From: Lineolata rhizophorae
Taxonomy: Eukaryota > Ascomycota > Dothideomycetes > Lineolatales > Lineolataceae
Length of the DNA stretch: 64,000 nt
Assembly (NCBI GenBank): GCA_010093515.1
Contig: MU001690.1
Location: 297,916 to 361,915 of the forward strand
Direction of reading: 5' to 3'
Positions within the stretch are counted from its first letter, which is position 1; each line of letters begins with the position of its first letter. Shown here piece after piece: positions 44,312-55,292 of the stretch. The position numbers and the translations under genes are program-made. The notes beneath the pieces were generated by a model. That model had not been told where the DNA came from and did no database searches. It saw only the letters and a list, made by a program, of their open reading frames with translations.

Positions 44312-47300
44312 TTAACAGCCATGCCCACCATCTGGCCGAGCAAGTTTTTCTCTTCTCATTTGATAGAATCTCATTAAAGCATTTCTCCTCTGCTCTTGCG
44401 TCCAGCTCTCGACGATAAGTGCAAACTCTGTAGGATCAGAGAAGCCGAAAGTCTTCGCCATGGTGCAAAATTGCCGCTTTCTGACGTCCAAAGGTGGCTT
44501 ATATTGGAACTTAATGTCTTCCGTAAGGTCGAGATCTTCGTAGTCAGGACCAGTCGAGCTTTCTGCACTGTCGCTTTCGCCGAATGCATTCGCTTTCATA
44601 GCTGCCGCGTCACCAGCTCTAGCCTCAGCTCTCTTGCTTATTCTGGCTTCCACCTTTGACGAGCCGATCACTTCCGAGTTTTCATGTGTGTACTGAACCC
44701 CCGCACTTGCAAGTATAGCTTGGACTGCTCCTATCTTCTGTGTCTCGCGCACGTTATCATCCCGCTCATCTTTTACTTCCGCTGCGATTTCATTCATTGC
44801 GGCATCCGGACCGAGGTTTTCAGACCGTTCGTCGTTGTCCTGCTGACTCTGTGAAAGATTGACGTCGACTACGCGGACACCTGCTTTTGACTCTGCGACG
44901 TTGGTCTTATTAACGATATCTCGCAGAACTACGTTGTCGCCATTGAACGAAAACAAGTTCTCGAGACCAAAGATCTCCCCCTTCTTTTCAGTCACATTCA
45001 TGACACCTTGAAAGTATCTTCTCTCATTGCTAAAAACAGTAAGCTTTCACGTTACGTATGATGAGGAGGCCTTACTTACGAAGCATTGTATCCGATATTA
45101 GCCTGCTGTTGTTTATAAATTTGCCGCGCGTACACAATCTCCTCAATTGTGCCGGCGCTGACTAGTCGGAAGACTTCAACGTCCCGCGTTTGTCCAATGC
45201 GGTAGGCGCGATCTTGAGCTTGAAGGTCATAGGATGGGTTCCAGTTAGGGTCCACCACCACGATTTTATTCGCAGCTGTAATGTTAAGACCAACACCACC
45301 GGCTTTGGTGCTGATCAAGAATACGAACTGCGAAGGATCAGAATTGAAGTCGTCCACGACTTGTGCTCGTTGCTCATAGGTCATAGAGCCATCCAGATAT
45401 GAGACTTGGTATGACGTGCTGGCTGTAAATAGAACGTAGAGCATTTTTAGCAACCGGACGGAATGACTGAATATCAGAACCTTGTCGCTTTGGTTGTCCC
45501 AGAAGTTAAGCAACTTTTTGAGAATTTTCCATTTGCCGCAGAACTCGGGGTTCGCATAATTCATGATACTGTCCTTGTGCTCATATAGTTCCTGCCACAT
45601 CCCAGGAACCGCTACCTGCAGATTTTCGAGGTCTTTGTCTTGCTTATCCCTTGAATCGTTTGTGCTGGGGATCAAAAGTGCAATGTGATTTGCGAGCTTC
45701 TGCAAGGTAGCGATACTCGGGAATACGGCGTTCTTTAAACACAATACATTAGTATGCAGACACCCGAATGATCACTCTTACTTACCTGCCACTTGCCGCG
45801 CTCAGGAATTTCCTTGTAATGACACCAACCCCTCTTCTTGTTAGAGCCACACGGACATATTTCTGCAGACGTGCGGATGTATTCAATGTCTGGGCTGCTG
45901 ATTAGATTATCATATGCCGCAGCTTGGGTTCCAGTTAACGGGCAGAAAACCACACGGTCGCTCTTCTTTGGCAGTTGGTCCGCAATCAGTGTCTTCATCC
46001 GGCGAAGGAAAAACTGCGGAAGAAGATTATCGACTAGCATCCTCGCCGTCTTCCTGGCTCTAGCAAGTTCCGGGACTGTCGCATCATGAGCTTGTCCTAT
46101 TCGCAAAGGCTTGCTGACATGTTCCTTCCAGGTTGAGGGAGTTCCGAACATTCCGGGGTTCGTCCAATTTAACAGGGTCCACAGTTCCTCGTAGTTGTTT
46201 TGTATTGCGGTCCCTGTCAGTCCGATCCGACACAAGCTATTGATCTCGTTCATCGCTTTGGTGGTCTCCGCGGAGCGGCCCTATCACGTCATGCAAGAGT
46301 CGGCATTCTATATCGGCCTCAGTTGAACTAAAGGGGACTCACTTTGATCATATGACACTCGTCGGCAATGATGCAATCCCAGTCAATGGTATTTACCGCA
46401 CTTTTGTTCATGCGGTAGGTTGTATAGGTCGTAAGTGCGACCTCGAGCCGCCCACTGCTCGCAGCCTGCAGAGTAGATTCTTTCTCCTCGGTGGACCCAT
46501 GGAATCGGTAGACCTGCCACCAGCCCCATTTTTGTAGCTCGAACTGCCATTGCCGCATTAGGGTCCCGGGGCACACAATCAACACTCGAGGGTACCAATG
46601 GTTGCCCTTCGCACGCCGAACCTTGCGCATGCGTTTGGCATCCCGCTCATCTCCGGTTTTCCCGAAGGCTGCAGTAAGGAACGCTATTACCTATAATACG
46701 AATTAGCCCAACTAGATATCTTCTGTAGTGGTGGAGTGAGCGCATACTTGAATAGTTTTTCCTAGGCCCATATCATCCCCAAGAATGCCTCCTTTCTGCC
46801 AGACGAAGAGTTCGTGCAGAAACCTAGCCCCTTCGACCTGGTAATTGCGAAGCCACTGCGCGACAGGAGCAGGAATGATGCCCGCCGAAGGCAAGATAAT
46901 GTCCTTGTAGTCCGAACAGGGCTTCATATTTGGGAAAACGGGCTTCTCTCGCAGATCAGCCATCCGCTCACCGTCCGAGAAGTAGATGTCGTCGTACTTA
47001 GGCGGTAGCTTTAGGGCCGATTCGCCTAACCGCGCGTTGGCCCGATCAAAATCCGCTTTCCTCGATAAGACGTAGTCGGGTAGATTTTCCGCGTTGGTCT
47101 CGGACCCGGACTCGGACGCGTCTCTCGCCAGCACAGTCCACCTTCGTTTCTTGGGTGCCGTGTGGTCGGGCTTCTTGACCGAGCGTTTGCCGACGACGGA
47201 TGGCTCTGCTTTCTTCATTTTCGTAGTTGGCGGACGGCCTGGATGCTTTCCCTTCGCTAACTTCCTCTTCTTGAATGCAGTGTATGCTGCGCCGGCATCC

Positions 47301-47569
47301 TCGTCATCTGACCATTCTACCCTTTTGCCTGCATAATGGCCATCACGCACGCGTGGCCTCTCCGTATCTGGAAGCATAGTAGCATCATCATTATTATCGC
47401 TGTAGCCGCTTGTAGTCGACGAGACGGAAACAACTGTATGAGCAGATCAACACGTAGTTCATCGTCGGGCAGCGAAGGGACATTGGTGGCAAATGGATAT
47501 ACCTTCATGATGTTCATCTTCCGTTCCCTCTTCAGATTCAGTCTCTATGTCCAGGTCGCCCTCGCCCAT
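44312..47569 (-). CDS. SNF2-family ATPase, ERCC6L2-like
   Basis: Model on the minus strand: 47503-47569, 46748-47433, 46343-46690, 45786-46280, 45080-45732, 44312-45029; 988 residues, all joins in frame. After an acidic/basic N-terminus the SNF2 motor has Walker A GDDMGLGKT (K about 248), a DECH form of the DEAH box (about 361-364) and GLTGTAIQNN. A Cys/His insert reads CPCGSNKKRGWCHY. The helicase C lobe has FSHSVRLLKMLY, the STKAGGVGLNI motif and DRAYRIGQ. A C-terminal helical block resembles the HEBO region of ERCC6L2/Rad26-like proteins. Such enzymes are double-strand DNA translocases linked to DNA repair; the role here is inferred. Intron 4 has an AAAG acceptor. The start is the first in-frame ATG; no other lies upstream in that frame nearby. 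Confidence 0.88.
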
Positions 47570-47902
47570 ATTTTCAAGGTCGATTTGTTGGCTGGTCCGG
47601 AACTCCACGACGTTGGATGCGCGATCAGCTCGAAATGGGGTGCACGGGAGCTTGGTAGATGAAACGACGCGCTATCACGTGATCTTTAATTGGCGTGCGG
47701 CAATTCTAACCAAGCACTGGGCGGCGGGGTAAGTGGGGCGCTAACCACAACAGGGAGAACGCTTGTTGGCGGCTGGCACTTCCACGAACATCAGAGTTTG
47801 AAAACAGAAAGTGGGAAAGCCAGTTTGTACTAAATAATTGGATCGAATTCGAGACGTCAAAGGCCTTGTTGCGAGCCAGACCAGGAATATAGTGCTTTGC
47901 CA
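47570..47902. promoter_or_regulatory. Divergent promoter region, SNF2 / DUF1479 genes
   Basis: 333 bp between divergent start codons, presumably holding both promoters. No gene, repeat or recognisable element was seen. Confidence 0.6.
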
Positions 47903-49844
47903 ATGATCTCTGCCAGACTTTCTCCTCCCCTTCTGCGACTCCGGACCCCCAGATCCCTGGTTCGCGCCTCGCTGCCGTGCTCTTTGGCCCGAACCGGCTC
48001 AACCTCAACCGCCACACGCCCGAAGCAGCAACAACAGAAACGGGCGGGCGATATTTCTGATGCGTTCGTCTCCCTCAGCGGGCAAAATTTCAAACCGCTA
48101 GAGCCGCGGTATGCGGCTCTCAAGAAGCGCCTGATTCGCGGGAGGGAAGGCGCAATCGCAGACTCGTGGATACGGCTGCTACGGCGGTTGAGAGACGAGA
48201 CGCAGGAAATTGCGCAACTGGGCTCGGCTGCTGTTCCAGAGGTTGAATTCAAGGATGTGCAGGACGGGAGGCTATCGGAGGAGTTTCGAAAAGCGGTGGA
48301 GAAGAGGGGCGTGTCGGTGATTCGAGGTGTGCTGCCGGAAAAGGAGGCATTGGGGTTGAAGCAAGATTTGAGGGATTATATTAGAAATAATCCTCACACG
48401 AAAGGCGCGTCTCCAACTTACCAGGCACACCCGGACCATTGGGTTTGTGGAAGGAGTTGATACGCTGACTAGAGAGTTGCGGGGTACAGCATTCCCAGCT
48501 GATAACCCTCAAGTCTATGAGCTCTATTGGTCACCTTCTCAGATGCGGGCTCGAGCTCATCCGAACTTATTGCAGACTCAAAGACTCCTAATGGAATTCT
48601 GGTAAGGCTGAGATCAGACGATCAGTGCTAGAGCCTACTCAGTTGCGCTGCCACGAATTCTGTTGTTCTAAAGTAAAGTGCTAACATTATTAATAGGCAC
48701 TCCAAGACTCCGGACGCTCTTATTTCGTGCTCTCATCCGACCGCATATGCCGACAGAATACGTATACGGCAGCCCGGAGATGCAAAGTTCGCCCTGGGTC
48801 CACATGTCGATGGTGGATCGGTCGAGCGATGGGAAGAAGACGGTTACGGGCGCGGAAAAGTCTACGACGCGGTCTTCGAAGGCAAATGGGAGGAGTTCTC
48901 ACCTTGGGAAGCATCGTGTAGGTTGGATGTTGTGTCGGACATGTACCAAGGAGTTGGCGCTTGTAGGTACGTCTCCCGAATCCTTGCATTAACCCGATTC
49001 GTACCCTCAACAGGCCCGAAAGTGCAACGAAATGCTGATATACAAATCCAACAAAAAGCATGCTCCGCCTCTTCCAAGGCTGGCTCTCCATGTCCGAAAC
49101 CGGCCCTTTCGAGGGGACCCTCAAGGTGAACCCTCTGCTCGGCGTCGCCACATCCTACTACCTCCTCCGGCCCTTCTTCACGCCCAAGCGGCCCGCGAGC
49201 GAGTTCGGCGGCAGCGGAGGAGGCCAATCCGCCGCGTTCCTGGACCCGGCCAACTGGATCATGGAGCCCGACCCGACGAGCTGGGTCCAGGGCGCCACGC
49301 CAGGCCACGGGCAGGAGCTGGCCGCATCCCTGCACCCGCACCTCGACCTGGAGCGCTCCATGGTCCACGTGCCCAGGGTCCAGCCGGGCGACTATGTCGC
49401 GTGGCACTGCGACAGTGAGTCGGCCCACTCGTTCACTCGCCCCGCTCGCTGCACTCGGCCGAGAGATCTCCCCCGTAGAGTGACCAGAGGGCATCCTAAC
49501 CCCCGAACCTAGCCATCCACGCCGTCGACAACGTGCACGCCGGCACCGCCGACTCCAGCGTCCTCTATATCCCTTCCTGTCCGCTCACCGAGTCCAACGC
49601 CAAGTTTCTGCTCCGCCAGCGGGAAGCTTTCGTGCAGGGGATCCCCTGCCCCGACTTCGGCGGCGGCGAGGGTGAAAGTCGCCACGTCGGTAGACCGACA
49701 GCCGCGGACGTGGCGCGAACGGCAGACGCCGACGGGCTGAGGGCCTTCGGGCTGCAGGAGTGGGACGCCGACGAGCCGGGCCTCTCGCCGGGACAGAGGG
49801 AGGTCTTGAACCGGGCGAACAAGACCCTAGGCTTTTACACTTGA
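47903..49844 (+). CDS. DUF1479 family protein (2OG-Fe(II) oxygenase-like fold)
   Basis: Model: 47903-48404, 48490-48601, 48697-48966, 49059-49414, 49513-49844; 523 residues. The N-terminus is Arg/Ser/Leu-rich without acids for ~40 residues, a likely mitochondrial presequence. Family blocks are RGVLPEKEAL, FPADNPQVYELYWSPSQMRAR, LGPHVDGGSVERW with an HxD pair, YQGVGAC joined to SMLRLFQGWLS, and WHCD joined to TIHAVDNVHAG with candidate metal-binding His. Bacterial YbiU belongs to the same family; the substrate is unknown. Intron 1 only keeps frame with a GC donor (GCGCGT at 48405) and the CAG acceptor at 48489; the nearby GT at 48409 would shift the frame. Intron 3 uses an AAG acceptor. The later exons are well supported. 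Confidence 0.82.
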
Positions 49845-50008
49845 AACCGCACCATCCTGAGAAGAGTACCAGGAGATGTATGAAAGATATAATTTTACCA
49901 TTTCCTGTGAGTTTTTGCTCTGAAGATTATATATATATGCCAACCCCTCTCAAGGCTAGCGCATTCAAGTCATCAGCACATCACATGCCCACGTCATGAT
50001 GATCCCCA

Positions 50009-53000
50009 TTACACCATCACGCTCTCCGGCGGCCCCAGATAGCTCTCCCTCACCCCGCCCAAATCCAGCACCGCCTTCATCAAAACCACGCCCGGCTCCA
50101 GCGCCCAGTACCTCAGCACGTGCTCCCCCGGCGCCACGCTCCAGTTGCCCGTCACGCTCGCCCAGGCGCCGTCCGCGACGGCCCGCTCCCAGCCGACGGG
50201 CAGCGCGCCGTCGGGCCGGTCCTCGATCCAGCCCACCTCGCGCACGTCCTGGCCGTCGATCTGGACCGCGTAGCGCAGCGGGCGGCCCGCGATGTAGTTG
50301 AGCGAGGGCGCGAGGAACAGCGTCAGGTTGGCGCCGTCGCCGGCCGGCGCCGCGGCGAAGGTGTAGAACGGGTAGGCCAGGTGAGGCCCGGCGGGCGCGG
50401 CGAGCGACGGCGCCATGGCCGGCACCAGCTCCACGCCCGACAGGTGCCGCCCGTAGCCCGGCAGCACGAGGTAGCCGGGCTCGCCGTCGGGGGCGGGCAT
50501 CTCGGCCAGGGCGGCATCGGCGCCGGCGAAGTGCTCGGCCTCGATGGACACGTGCGCGTCCGACTCGACGTGGCCGGCGAAGGAGGTCGGGGCGGCGGTG
50601 CTGTTATAGGGCAGGACGACCTGGGGCATGCTGAACTGGGTGCCGTAGTCGGCCGACGAGGAGATGTTGATCGTCGTCTCGCCGAAGGTGTCCGGGGCGC
50701 TGTCCCAGTCGATGGAGAGCTCCACGCGGACTTCCATGTCGCCGTCGCCGTCCGGGCCCGAGAGCGTGCCTTCGGCCTGGGAGACGACGACGAAGGGTTC
50801 GGCGCTGATGGTCCAGCTGACGGGATTGACGCCCGTGGAGTATATTTCGATCCACCGAGACGGCCCATAGGGATCGATTGGCGGAAGACTCAAAGTGTTG
50901 CTGGACAAGTCATGCCACTGGTCGTCGCCAGGAACGGAAGCGTTGCTGCCTTCCACGGAGACACCAAGATCTCCTCTCAGAGATCTTTCCTTTGTCTGGA
51001 CATATTTCAGAGCCGGTGTCTGCTGACGCATGGGCTGCTGCCAATATTCGTAACCTAGATGAGTCTGATCCATCATATGTTCCCACTTGCTATTCAGTAG
51101 AGTGTGGTACTGCACGGTCAAGTCGTGGTCCCGGTCGAAAAGCTCCAGGACATAATCTGCCCACATGTTGGCGCTGTTCCTGCCCTGGCTGGCGTAGAGA
51201 TTGTTCTTGGCCGACGAAATGTGGATGTCGTAGACAGTGGCGCCGGCAAGGACAGGGTGCAAAATGGTCTCGAAGAAGGCGGGCTTCCACGCGTCTGTGA
51301 GCTGGTCATAGATGCCCTGGGCTTTCTCGCTGAGTGACTTCCACTCCGCGAGAAGAGACTCGGCCTCTTCATAATTGATTATGCTGTAGGTCGTGGAATC
51401 GACCAACTCGTACTTGCGCTTGATTGCAAGCTTGCCGTAGCGGTTAACCACGTCGGCAATGTCTTCCGCATAGTCTGACCCAAACGTAAGACTCGCCCAC
51501 TCTGCAGTCCATTCGGGCACACTATCGTGGCTCCATCGAGTGAAGTCATACGCGATATCAAAGAAATGAGTAATTGGGATTTCCTTTTTTGAACGTCAGC
51601 TTCAAACCAACACGAAGCTAAGCAAATCACTACCTACCTTTGGTTTAATATCGCCGACGTTCACAATCCAGATTTGCCTGGCGTTGCGCTCATAGGTGAG
51701 GTGCATCTGCTCCCACGTCTTCTGGAGTTGGACCGTGTTGATCTGAAAACAGTAAGAACCAAACCCTCGCTAGACCCCAAGACAGGCGGGTCTCTCTTAC
51801 CCATTTGTAGTCTCTCGGATCGCCGACGTAGTCAAAGTGCTTGCAAAACGTCAGATCACACTCTTAAACAAATCACGTGTGCGTCCGTCGGCAGAACTCA
51901 CGTAGTAGACACCGGCACCACCAGGCCGGTCGATCTCGTCGCCCGTCGGCAGCCTCCGGACAGATCCCCAATTGTCGTCCGCCCAGAGCAGGGTGACGTC
52001 GTCGGGGACGCGCATGCCCTGCTCGTAATAGGCCTGGACCTCCTTGTACAAGCACCACATCTGGGGGATGGCGGACGAGTCGTCGACCTCGTACACGTCG
52101 GCGAGGATGTCGCGCTGGGCGTCGACAACGGTCTCGAGGAGGCCCGTCTGGACGTCGTCGCTCATGGCCGTGTCGTGCACGCCGCGCATGCCCACGGTGA
52201 AGAGGCTCTCGTAGCCCTTTGCGCGCTCGGCGCCCTCGAAGAAGAAGGGGCGCAGGCCGTCGCTGTTGGCGTCCCAGGCCCACTCGCCCTCGCCCAAGAC
52301 GCTCCACTCCTTGGTCGCGCGCATCATGGGCTCCGTGTGCGAGGTGCCCATGACGATGCCGTACGAGTCGGCCATGGGCTGGTTGCGCGGATCGTCCACG
52401 TTGAACATGGAGTTCCACATGGCGGGCCACAGGTAGTTGGCGCGCAGGCGGAGCAGCAGCTCGAACACGTGCTTGTAGAAGTCGAAGTTGAACCCGGGAC
52501 CGTACTCGCCCTCCGGGTAGTTGGCGTTGATCCAGCCGGTCAGGGACGGGGACTCGTCGTTTATAAAGAAGCCGCGGTACTTCACGCTGGGAGGACCCTG
52601 GACCTTGGACTTGGTCACGTAGACGGCGTCGTGCGATTGCGCCGGCACGTCGGCCATGAAGTACCAAGGGGATACGCCAATCTGCTCCGAGATGTCGTAG
52701 AGGCCATAGATGGTGCCCCGCTTGTCGCTTCCTGCATCAGCCTGTTAGAAACCTTGGCTCTTTCTCTCCGATTCTTCAACAGAGAACAATGGTGTGTTTC
52801 GGTCCAACGAACCTGCAACGACAAGCGCCGACCCGGCATCAGGATCGGAGGAGTAGACGATCTGGGTGACAAACGACTCCCACTCGCCCTCAATCTCGGA
52901 CGCGTCCACCAAGCCTGCCTGGGCCATCGCATCCACGAGGGCCGACTTCCCCAGCGTCCCCACGATGATGACGCCCGGGTCCGCCGCCGCCGACCCCACC

Positions 53001-53326
53001 GAAGCGCTACCGTTGCGCAAGAGATCAGCCCCGACGACGCCGGCCGCAGCAGCTGCTGCTGCGTCGCTGCCTCCACTGGCGTACAGCACGGAGCCATTGA
53101 GGCCGGTGACGCGGCCGAAGTCGGCGGCGAGGTCGCCGGCGGCGCGCTGCACGCCCGGCCAGTCGCCCTGGTCCACGACGATCTGCACCGGCTGGCTCCC
53201 GTCCGTCAGCGCGTAGCCGCCGGCGGCGGGCGGCTCGAAGGCGACGATGCGCTCCTGGCCGAGCGCGGCGGCCGACGCGGCGAAGAGGGGCGCGGCCACG
53301 CTGAGCAGGCTGCGCGCGAGCTGCAT
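50009..53326 (-). CDS. Secreted GH115 xylan alpha-1,2-glucuronidase
   Basis: Model on the minus strand: 52813-53326, 51902-52731, 51801-51839, 51638-51742, 50009-51583; 1020 residues, the usual GH115 length. A signal peptide is visible (MQLARSLLSVAAPLFAASA, hydrophobic, cleavage around residue 20). An N-terminal alpha/beta domain follows, then the catalytic barrel with VKYRGFFINDE, LRANYLWPAMWNSMFN, GTSHTEPMMRA, LLWADDNWG and HFDYVGDPRDYKW. The beta-rich C-terminal part (about 500 residues) contains a GH115 C-terminal domain with YLVLPGYGRHLSG. The enzyme removes (4-O-methyl)-glucuronic acid from glucuronoxylan, indicating growth on plant cell wall. The 39-bp third exon and two introns with AAG acceptors make it easy to misannotate. 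No other carbohydrate-active gene lies nearby. Confidence 0.93.
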
Positions 53327-54481
53327 TGTTGCTGGTGCTGGCTAGCTGCTTCTTCTGGCCTTTCTCTCCGGAGAGGGAGGGCAAAAAGCAGGGGCGACGG
53401 AGGGAGAGCGAGAGAGAGGGAACGGGAAGCACTGGTCAATTCCGTCGCACGCGGACGGCGCGTCCATTACATATGCTCGCGTCCATCATAGCAGCCGCTG
53501 CTACCCTGCCCGGTGGACCCCGGCTGCGGAGGAGAGCAGCAGCAGCCGCAGCAACATCATCACCATCAAGGGTCTGGCTGCTCGTGCCGGTGCTCTGCTC
53601 GCTCTCCGCCGCTCCGCCCGTCTCGCTGCCAGGCACGGCGCATGCGCAGCAGGGGTCGCAAGCTCTGGTGCTTCGGTGAGCCCGGGGACGGCAATTGTTC
53701 AACGTCGACGCGATCGGGAAGCGCCACGGCTCGCGCGTTAATGGACGGAGACTGGAAGATTGATTGCCGGCGGGCCGGGGGGCGGGGCGGTTGCTCCGTT
53801 CGCGATCAGGTGCCCGGGCTTGGCGAAGCTCTTGGGCTGCCCGGCCTCGTCCCGTCTCGTCTCGTCCACGGCGTGCTTGGGCGTGTGTGGCGTGCAGTCC
53901 CGTGGGGAGGAAGAAACGGCCGGCGGCACCGCGGCGGGCCGCCGAGCCCGAGGGACCTGGGATGGCGCGGGCCGCGGCGAGCGGGGAGCGCTGCAAATTG
54001 GCCCCGGGTTCGCGATACATTGGCAGTGAAGTCCGTTTGCCGAGCGGGCGGACGAAGTCTCGGAGCCGTGCAAATTGGCCAGAAGGAAGCTCGGGGAAGC
54101 TGCAGAGCCGCGCCGCTGGCGTGTTCGCGTCCACAAATGAGGCCCCGAGCCCGCGGGCCCCGCCGCGCGTTTATTTACCCGGGGGCGCCAGCGGACGGCC
54201 CTAGCGAGCCAACAGCCTGCTGCACACACCGCGCACAGGTATAGCCGCCGGCCGCTTTTCCTCGTCCTCTTCACGGTGTGGCACGCGGTTTGCGATTGAG
54301 ACTGAAAGGCGCCGAGGACAGGACGGGACGCTCTAAGCCCTGGGCGTGCACGCCCGTCGCGACTATACGAAAACGAGCAACCCGGCAAATCGTGCGAGCG
54401 CCGGCACGTGCGAAAAAAATTATTATCCACCATCGACGCCGTCCCCCAAAGCTCTTGGCTCCTTGGGTAGCGCAGTCGGCC
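53327..54481. promoter_or_regulatory. Divergent region, GH115 / DUF2462 genes
   Basis: 1.15 kb between divergent start codons. It is GC-rich with CAG/CAT-like low-complexity patches near 53535-53575. Long frames on both strands are Arg/Pro/Ala-rich and unconserved. Both promoters must lie here, but I cannot identify a binding site with confidence. Confidence 0.55.
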
Positions 54482-54910
54482 ATGGCCCAAGGCCCGCTCA
54501 CGAAGAAACGAGCGGCGGCAGGGCCTGGCAAGAGCGCGGGTCCGGCCGGCAAACGGTGCGTGTGCGCAAGCTGCTGCTTCGCTATGCTCTTCGACGTTCT
54601 CCTCGCTCATGCCAATCCTGCAGGCCCTCGGCCCTCGGCCCCAAACGGCACGGCTCGCGCGTCATCGCGCCCAAGAAGGCCAAGCTGGCCCAGCAGCACA
54701 AGCTGATCAGGGTGCGTAGTCCCCGACACCTCTGGCCTTTTGGCCCAGTGGAGCTGCCGTGCTGACCGGACGTCCCTTCTGCAGAAGCACACGGCCGGCC
54801 TGACCGCCCTGACGGAGAAGAACCTGGCCGAGAGGGCCGGCCACCTGGAAATGCTCAAGGGCGGCAAGAAGGACTCCAAGGGGCCCAGTTCCAGGCAGAA
54901 GAAGAAGTGA
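54482..54910 (+). CDS. Small basic DUF2462/UPF0390 family protein
   Basis: Model: 54482-54555, 54624-54711, 54785-54910; 95 residues. The introns (68 and 73 bp) both have GTGCGT donors and CTGCAG acceptors. The protein is lysine/arginine-rich. The start MAQGPLTKK, the core GSRVIAPKKAKLAQQHKL and the C-terminal NLAERAGHLEMLKGGKKD match the UPF0390/DUF2462 family (relatives of Leydig cell tumour 10 kDa protein), which is probably nucleolar. Length is typical. Function in fungi is not established. Confidence 0.9.
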
Positions 54911-55292
54911 CGTTCGGACGGGGGTCGGTGTGGTTCCTGGCTACCTTACCCGCAGGATCGGTAGCATGCATGGCTGGAGTTTGGGAGTTTATGCGCGGCT
55001 AGACGGGGTTGTCGGGTCTTGCTATTCAATTGGATGGGACGTGAACAGAGAAAGCTCAAAGTTGTAGCTTAGAGCAGTATTCCTGCATACATAGCAACAT
55101 GAATCCTAACACGCCCACAACTTCCCAACGGCACATCGTGCTATTAGAACAATGAGAGCCAGAAAAAAAGAAAAGAAATTGCAGAGGACTCCTGATAAAA
55201 TAACAATCAGGCGGGGCCACCCACACCCTCACACTCACGCTTAGGCAACAAAACATGCCCCTTCACCTAGAACCCTTCCGTCCCCCCCGACC
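54911..55292. other. Convergent intergenic region, DUF2462 / MTC1
   Basis: 382 bp containing the 3' untranslated regions of both genes. No gene, RNA or repeat was recognised. Confidence 0.65.

Noticed and set aside
48409-48489. GT-AG intron with donor GTCTCC in the DUF1479 gene
   Set aside because: It shifts the frame and brings an early stop in exon 2; the GC donor at 48405 restores the conserved reading.
51674-53491. 605-codon plus-strand frame opposite the GH115 gene
   Set aside because: It is a shadow of the strongly codon-biased GH115 coding strand.
54448-54482. tRNA-like A-box (GGGTAGCGCAGTCGG) just before the DUF2462 start
   Set aside because: No B-box, no acceptor-stem partner at the right distance and no anticodon arm; a chance match.
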